This document shows, in pieces, positions 5,572 through 7,872 of a DNA stretch of 7,872 nucleotides. Each line of letters starts with the position of its first letter. Positions within the stretch are counted from its first letter, which is position 1. Under the pieces are notes generated by a model that was not told where the DNA came from, did no database searches, and saw only the letters and a program-made list of their open reading frames with translations. A program made the translations under genes and the position numbers. This stretch comes from Anaerolineae bacterium. GTDB taxonomy: Bacteria; Chloroflexota; Anaerolineae; J102. The DNA lies in contig JALXAF010000103.1 of the NCBI GenBank assembly GCA_026992375.1, positions 1 to 7,872 on the forward strand, in the 5' to 3' direction.

Positions 5572-6075
5572 ATGAGCAAACGGCCGAGTTGGGACGAGTA
5601 TTTTATGGGCATCGCCCTGAAGGTGGCCGAGCGCAGCACCTGCGACCGGGCGCACGTGGGCGCGATCATCGTACGCGACCGCCGCATTCTCACAACAGGC
5701 TACAACGGCTCGCCCTCGGGCCTGCCCCATTGCGATGACGTCGGGCATTTGATCGTGGACGGGCATTGCGTGCGCACCCTGCACGCAGAACAAAACGCCA
5801 TCATCCAGGCGGCTTATCATGGCGTCTCGGTGAAGGGGGGCACGATTTACGTCACCCATCAGCCCTGTCTCACCTGCGCCAAGATGATCATCAACGCTGG
5901 CATCAAGCGGGTGGTGTATGCGGGCGAATATCCCGATAACATCGCCCGGCAGTTTCTGGCCGAGGCGGGCGTCAGCCTGCAGCGCATGTTGCTGCCCGAA
6001 GAGAAAATGGCGGCGGTCAGACATCATCCAGAGTCGGGCGAAGAATCCGATGATGCGGGCATTACCTGTTGCTGA
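5572..6075 (+). CDS. comEB: ComEB-type deoxycytidylate (dCMP) deaminase
   Basis: This 167-residue protein deaminates dCMP to dUMP, the precursor of dTMP, in the cytoplasm. It has the cytidine/deoxycytidylate deaminase zinc site. His71 and the proton-shuttling Glu73 are in TLHAEQNAI, and Cys99 and Cys102 are in HQPCLTCAKM. The N-terminal RPSWDEYFMGIALKVAERSTC and TTGYNGSPSGLPHCDD are typical of dCMP deaminases rather than cytidine deaminases. The last 20 residues, ending DDAGITCC, are poorly conserved and finish with two cysteines. GAGG overlapping the upp stop codon lies 7 bases before the ATG, so translation is likely coupled to upp. Together they salvage uracil and feed dUMP synthesis. Confidence 0.93.
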   Translation: MSKRPSWDEYFMGIALKVAERSTCDRAHVGAIIVRDRRILTTGYNGSPSGLPHCDDVGHLIVDGHCVRTLHAEQNAIIQAAYHGVSVKGGTIYVTHQPCLTCAKMIINAGIKRVVYAGEYPDNIARQFLAEAGVSLQRMLLPEEKMAAVRHHPESGEESDDAGITCC

Positions 6076-6095
6076 AAATCCACCCTCATCCATAC

Positions 6096-6100
6096 AGGAG
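6096..6100 (+). promoter_or_regulatory. Ribosome-binding site that fixes a GTG start
   Basis: AGGAG lies 8 bases before GTG 6109-6111. It is the reason for starting the small membrane protein at that GTG rather than at a later ATG. Confidence 0.75.
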
Positions 6101-6108
6101 AGCGGACA

Positions 6109-6291
6109 GTGCGTTTGCAAGAGGATTATGCTCAGTGGAAGCAGAACAGCCTAATAAATATGAAAACCCCGCAGGATTGGCGGCCTGTCATCGTCGGGCT
6201 AGGCGTTTTGGCAGTGTTCATCGGCGCAGCCTTCATCAAGTTCTATATGGAAAAGCGTAAGCTCGAACAGTACGAATTGGAGATTTCATGA
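6109..6291 (+). CDS. Small single-pass membrane protein, function unknown
   Basis: I do not recognise this 60-residue protein. It starts at GTG with a good ribosome-binding site (AGGAG). Residues 1-23 are polar (RLQEDYAQWKQNS...). Residues about 26-47, PVIVGLGVLAVFIGAAFIKF, form one hydrophobic span. The tail YMEKRKLEQYELEIS is charged. The positive KRK after the span suggests the C-terminus is cytoplasmic, but Lys and Arg also lie before it, so the topology is uncertain. The gene begins 33 bases after the deaminase and its TGA overlaps the start of the ion-channel gene. The tight overlap suggests the two membrane proteins are made together. An accessory or assembly role for the channel is speculation. 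It lacks a cleavable signal sequence and any catalytic motif. Confidence 0.75.
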   Translation: MRLQEDYAQWKQNSLINMKTPQDWRPVIVGLGVLAVFIGAAFIKFYMEKRKLEQYELEIS

Positions 6292-7872
6292 TGCGCTTTC
6301 GTCGGCGTCGGAAGAAAGGGACAGCGGGACGGTCGCTGCGATTGTTCGTCCTGGCTGCGCTCATAGCCATTCAATTGCCCCCGCTGTTCCCTCTGCGCGT
6401 ACGAGCTGATGAACCTGTAAAAAAGGTGCAAATCATCCAGGGCGAGGTCATACCCCATGGGTTTGGTCTGGTTTACCGGGTGAAGGATTTGAAAACCCTG
6501 GATCGGCTGTATGTCAAGGTGCATACCGAGACCGGCAATCTCGATCCGCTGGCCGCACTGGTGAGCGGAGACGCCGATGTGCTCAAGATCGATCTCGCCT
6601 TCAACGAGGCGGTGAACAAAGCCATCACCGAAGGCCGCGATCCCGTGGCCATGCTGCCCGATTTTGCGGACAAGCATTTCATCGTCTGGGATGATGACAG
6701 CGGGGGCGGTTATGACGCCGCATTCGAGAGTGTGATTCCTGAAGATGGCGATTACAAAATCCTGGTGTACCCCAATCCGGCGCACCCCAACTGGGGGAAA
6801 TTCAGCCTGGCGGTGGGGGTCAACGAACCGGGCGTGCTGACGGGCGAGGCCAAGCCGACGGGCCGGGATTTCGTTTCGGAGATTCAGATTTTCCCGCCGA
6901 TGCAGGCAGTGCAGGAAATAACCGGGACGGTGAAAGCCGGCGCGCCAAAGCAATTTCATATTCGTCCGCTCAAAGCTGGCGATACGATTTACGCCTACGC
7001 CGAAACTTCGGCCGGCGGCTCTCCTATCATCCGATTGAAGGATTATGGAGACAAGCTGCTGGCCGTGGGATTCACTACGAAAGATGGGCAAAAAAACGTG
7101 ACGCTGCAATACACGCTGAAACAGGACGCGGAAAATTACACCCTGACGCTGGATGAAACGGGCGAGGGCGTCGAGAGCAGCGATTTTCGGATGCTGGTGG
7201 GCGTCAATGCGCCCGATGTGCTCACCGGGCAGGCGCAGCCCACGCCCGGCGAGACGGTGCTGCAAGAGCCCATCCCTGTGCAGATCGGCGTCAAGATGGA
7301 TCAAATCACCGACGTGGATCAGAAATCGGAGAATTTCGGCGTGGTGGATACGCTGCGGATGGAATGGCAAGACCCCAAGCTGGCGTTTGATCCCGCGACC
7401 TGCGATTGCAAATACAAGTCTCTCAGCATCAGCGATTTCATCAAATATGCGGCCGCTCACGGCACGGTCTGGCCCGAGTTCGTTTATTTCAATCAGCAGG
7501 GGCGCCGCGATATCCAGAACGGGCTGGTGGTGGTGTTCAGCGATGGTCGGGCCATCTACTACGAGCGCTCCACCGTCACCCTGCAAGCGCCCGATTTCAA
7601 TTTCCGACTCTATCCCTTCGACACCCAGACATTCTACATCCGCATCCGCCAGGTGTTCCCCAACCATCTCTTCACCTTCACCGAGCTGCCCAATTTTTCC
7701 GATACGGGCAACCAACTGGGCGAAGAAGAATGGGTGATCCAGGAGAAATGGACGGAGATCGAGGACATCGATGATGTATCCCAATTCAGCTTTGGATTTA
7801 CGGCCAACCGGCATTTGATGTATTACGTTGTGCGGATTTTTGTGCCGGTGCTGATCATTATCATCGTCTCCT
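6288..7872 (+). CDS. Prokaryotic pentameric ligand-gated ion channel with duplicated N-terminal domain (3' end cut off)
   Basis: The 528 visible residues look like a Cys-loop-superfamily channel subunit. A signal peptide covers 1-40: basic RFRRRRKK, hydrophobic core 17-36, probable cleavage after VRA40. Two related beta-rich segments follow, about 45-191 and 206-319. The ligand-binding domain begins near 329: IGVKMDQITDVDQ, LRMEWQDPKLAFDP (356-369), TVWPEFVYFN (393-402), the signature-loop equivalent LYPFDTQTFYIRIRQVFP (441-458) and EEWVIQEKW (480-488). NRHLMYYVVRIFVPVLIII (507-525) gives the conserved pre-M1 Arg508 and the start of M1. The signature loop has no flanking cysteines, as expected for bacterial members. 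The extra N-terminal region recalls DeCLIC, a bacterial channel with two such lobes. M2-M4, which decide gating and selectivity, are outside the window. Two start codons, 6288 and 6291, both overlap the preceding stop; GGAG at 6279-6282 suits the second slightly better. Ligand unknown. Confidence 0.87.
   Translation, partial: MMRFRRRRKKGTAGRSLRLFVLAALIAIQLPPLFPLRVRADEPVKKVQIIQGEVIPHGFGLVYRVKDLKTLDRLYVKVHTETGNLDPLAALVSGDADVLKIDLAFNEAVNKAITEGRDPVAMLPDFADKHFIVWDDDSGGGYDAAFESVIPEDGDYKILVYPNPAHPNWGKFSLAVGVNEPGVLTGEAKPTGRDFVSEIQIFPPMQAVQEITGTVKAGAPKQFHIRPLKAGDTIYAYAETSAGGSPIIRLKDYGDKLLAVGFTTKDGQKNVTLQYTLKQDAENYTLTLDETGEGVESSDFRMLVGVNAPDVLTGQAQPTPGETVLQEPIPVQIGVKMDQITDVDQKSENFGVVDTLRMEWQDPKLAFDPATCDCKYKSLSISDFIKYAAAHGTVWPEFVYFNQQGRRDIQNGLVVVFSDGRAIYYERSTVTLQAPDFNFRLYPFDTQTFYIRIRQVFPNHLFTFTELPNFSDTGNQLGEEEWVIQEKWTEIEDIDDVSQFSFGFTANRHLMYYVVRIFVPVLIIIIVS

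Noticed and set aside
7590..7640. Classical Cys-loop disulfide
   Set aside because: The loop around YPFDTQ has no cysteines at either end, as in other bacterial channels.
6243..7814. A 523-codon open frame on the minus strand opposite the channel gene
   Set aside because: Its translation has no recognisable family, while the plus strand carries clear channel motifs, a signal peptide and a ribosome-binding site. GC-rich codon bias leaves the opposite frame open.
1..7872. CRISPR array, tRNA or rRNA genes
   Set aside because: No regularly spaced identical repeats, cloverleaf or rRNA sequence was recognised; the repeats present are palindromic elements.

Overview
The window is GC-rich bacterial chromosome with ordinary housekeeping genes, one gene broken by a short palindromic insertion, and, at the right edge, an unusual ion-channel gene. 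The organism is probably a member of the Chloroflexota (Anaerolineae or a related class). That is an inference from three things: the gene styles, the short palindromic elements built on (A)CGCAAAGG-type and AATCCGTG-type 9-mers, and the channel gene. No rRNA or marker gene here proves it.

Left half, minus strand (1-3881, read right to left). The order is ruvB (Holliday-junction helicase motor), a NYN-domain nuclease-like gene, a class I glutamine-amidotransferase-like (puuD type) hydrolase, and queA (queuosine biosynthesis, cut by the window edge). ruvB and queA are frequent neighbours in bacteria, so the NYN and puuD-like genes look like additions between them. The NYN gene is split by a 150-bp element at 2076-2225. 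The element has imperfect 13-bp terminal inverted repeats and is flanked by a perfect 7-bp duplication, TACCTTT. Removing the element and one duplicate restores a continuous 210-residue reading frame.

Centre (3882-4260). This is a divergent intergenic region. It holds a second palindromic element (3961-4038) in the ruvB leader, a good ruvB promoter reading left, a weaker promoter reading right, and small hairpins ahead of the next gene.

Right half, plus strand (4261-7872). A TraR/DksA-type zinc-finger protein comes first. It ends at a textbook intrinsic terminator, and a strong promoter match overlaps the 5' arm of that terminator. After a leader of about 200 nt come upp (uracil phosphoribosyltransferase) and a comEB-type dCMP deaminase, forming a pyrimidine-salvage pair that feeds UMP and dUMP pools. 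Next is a GTG-initiated 60-residue single-membrane-span protein. Its stop codon overlaps the start of a secreted or membrane protein with the hallmarks of a prokaryotic pentameric ligand-gated ion channel (Cys-loop receptor superfamily). This protein carries a signal peptide, two related N-terminal beta-type domains, the ligand-binding domain and the start of M1. The window ends inside M1.

The channel and its overlapping small membrane protein are the most interesting content. The precise insertion in the NYN gene, and the shared design of the two palindromic elements, come next.
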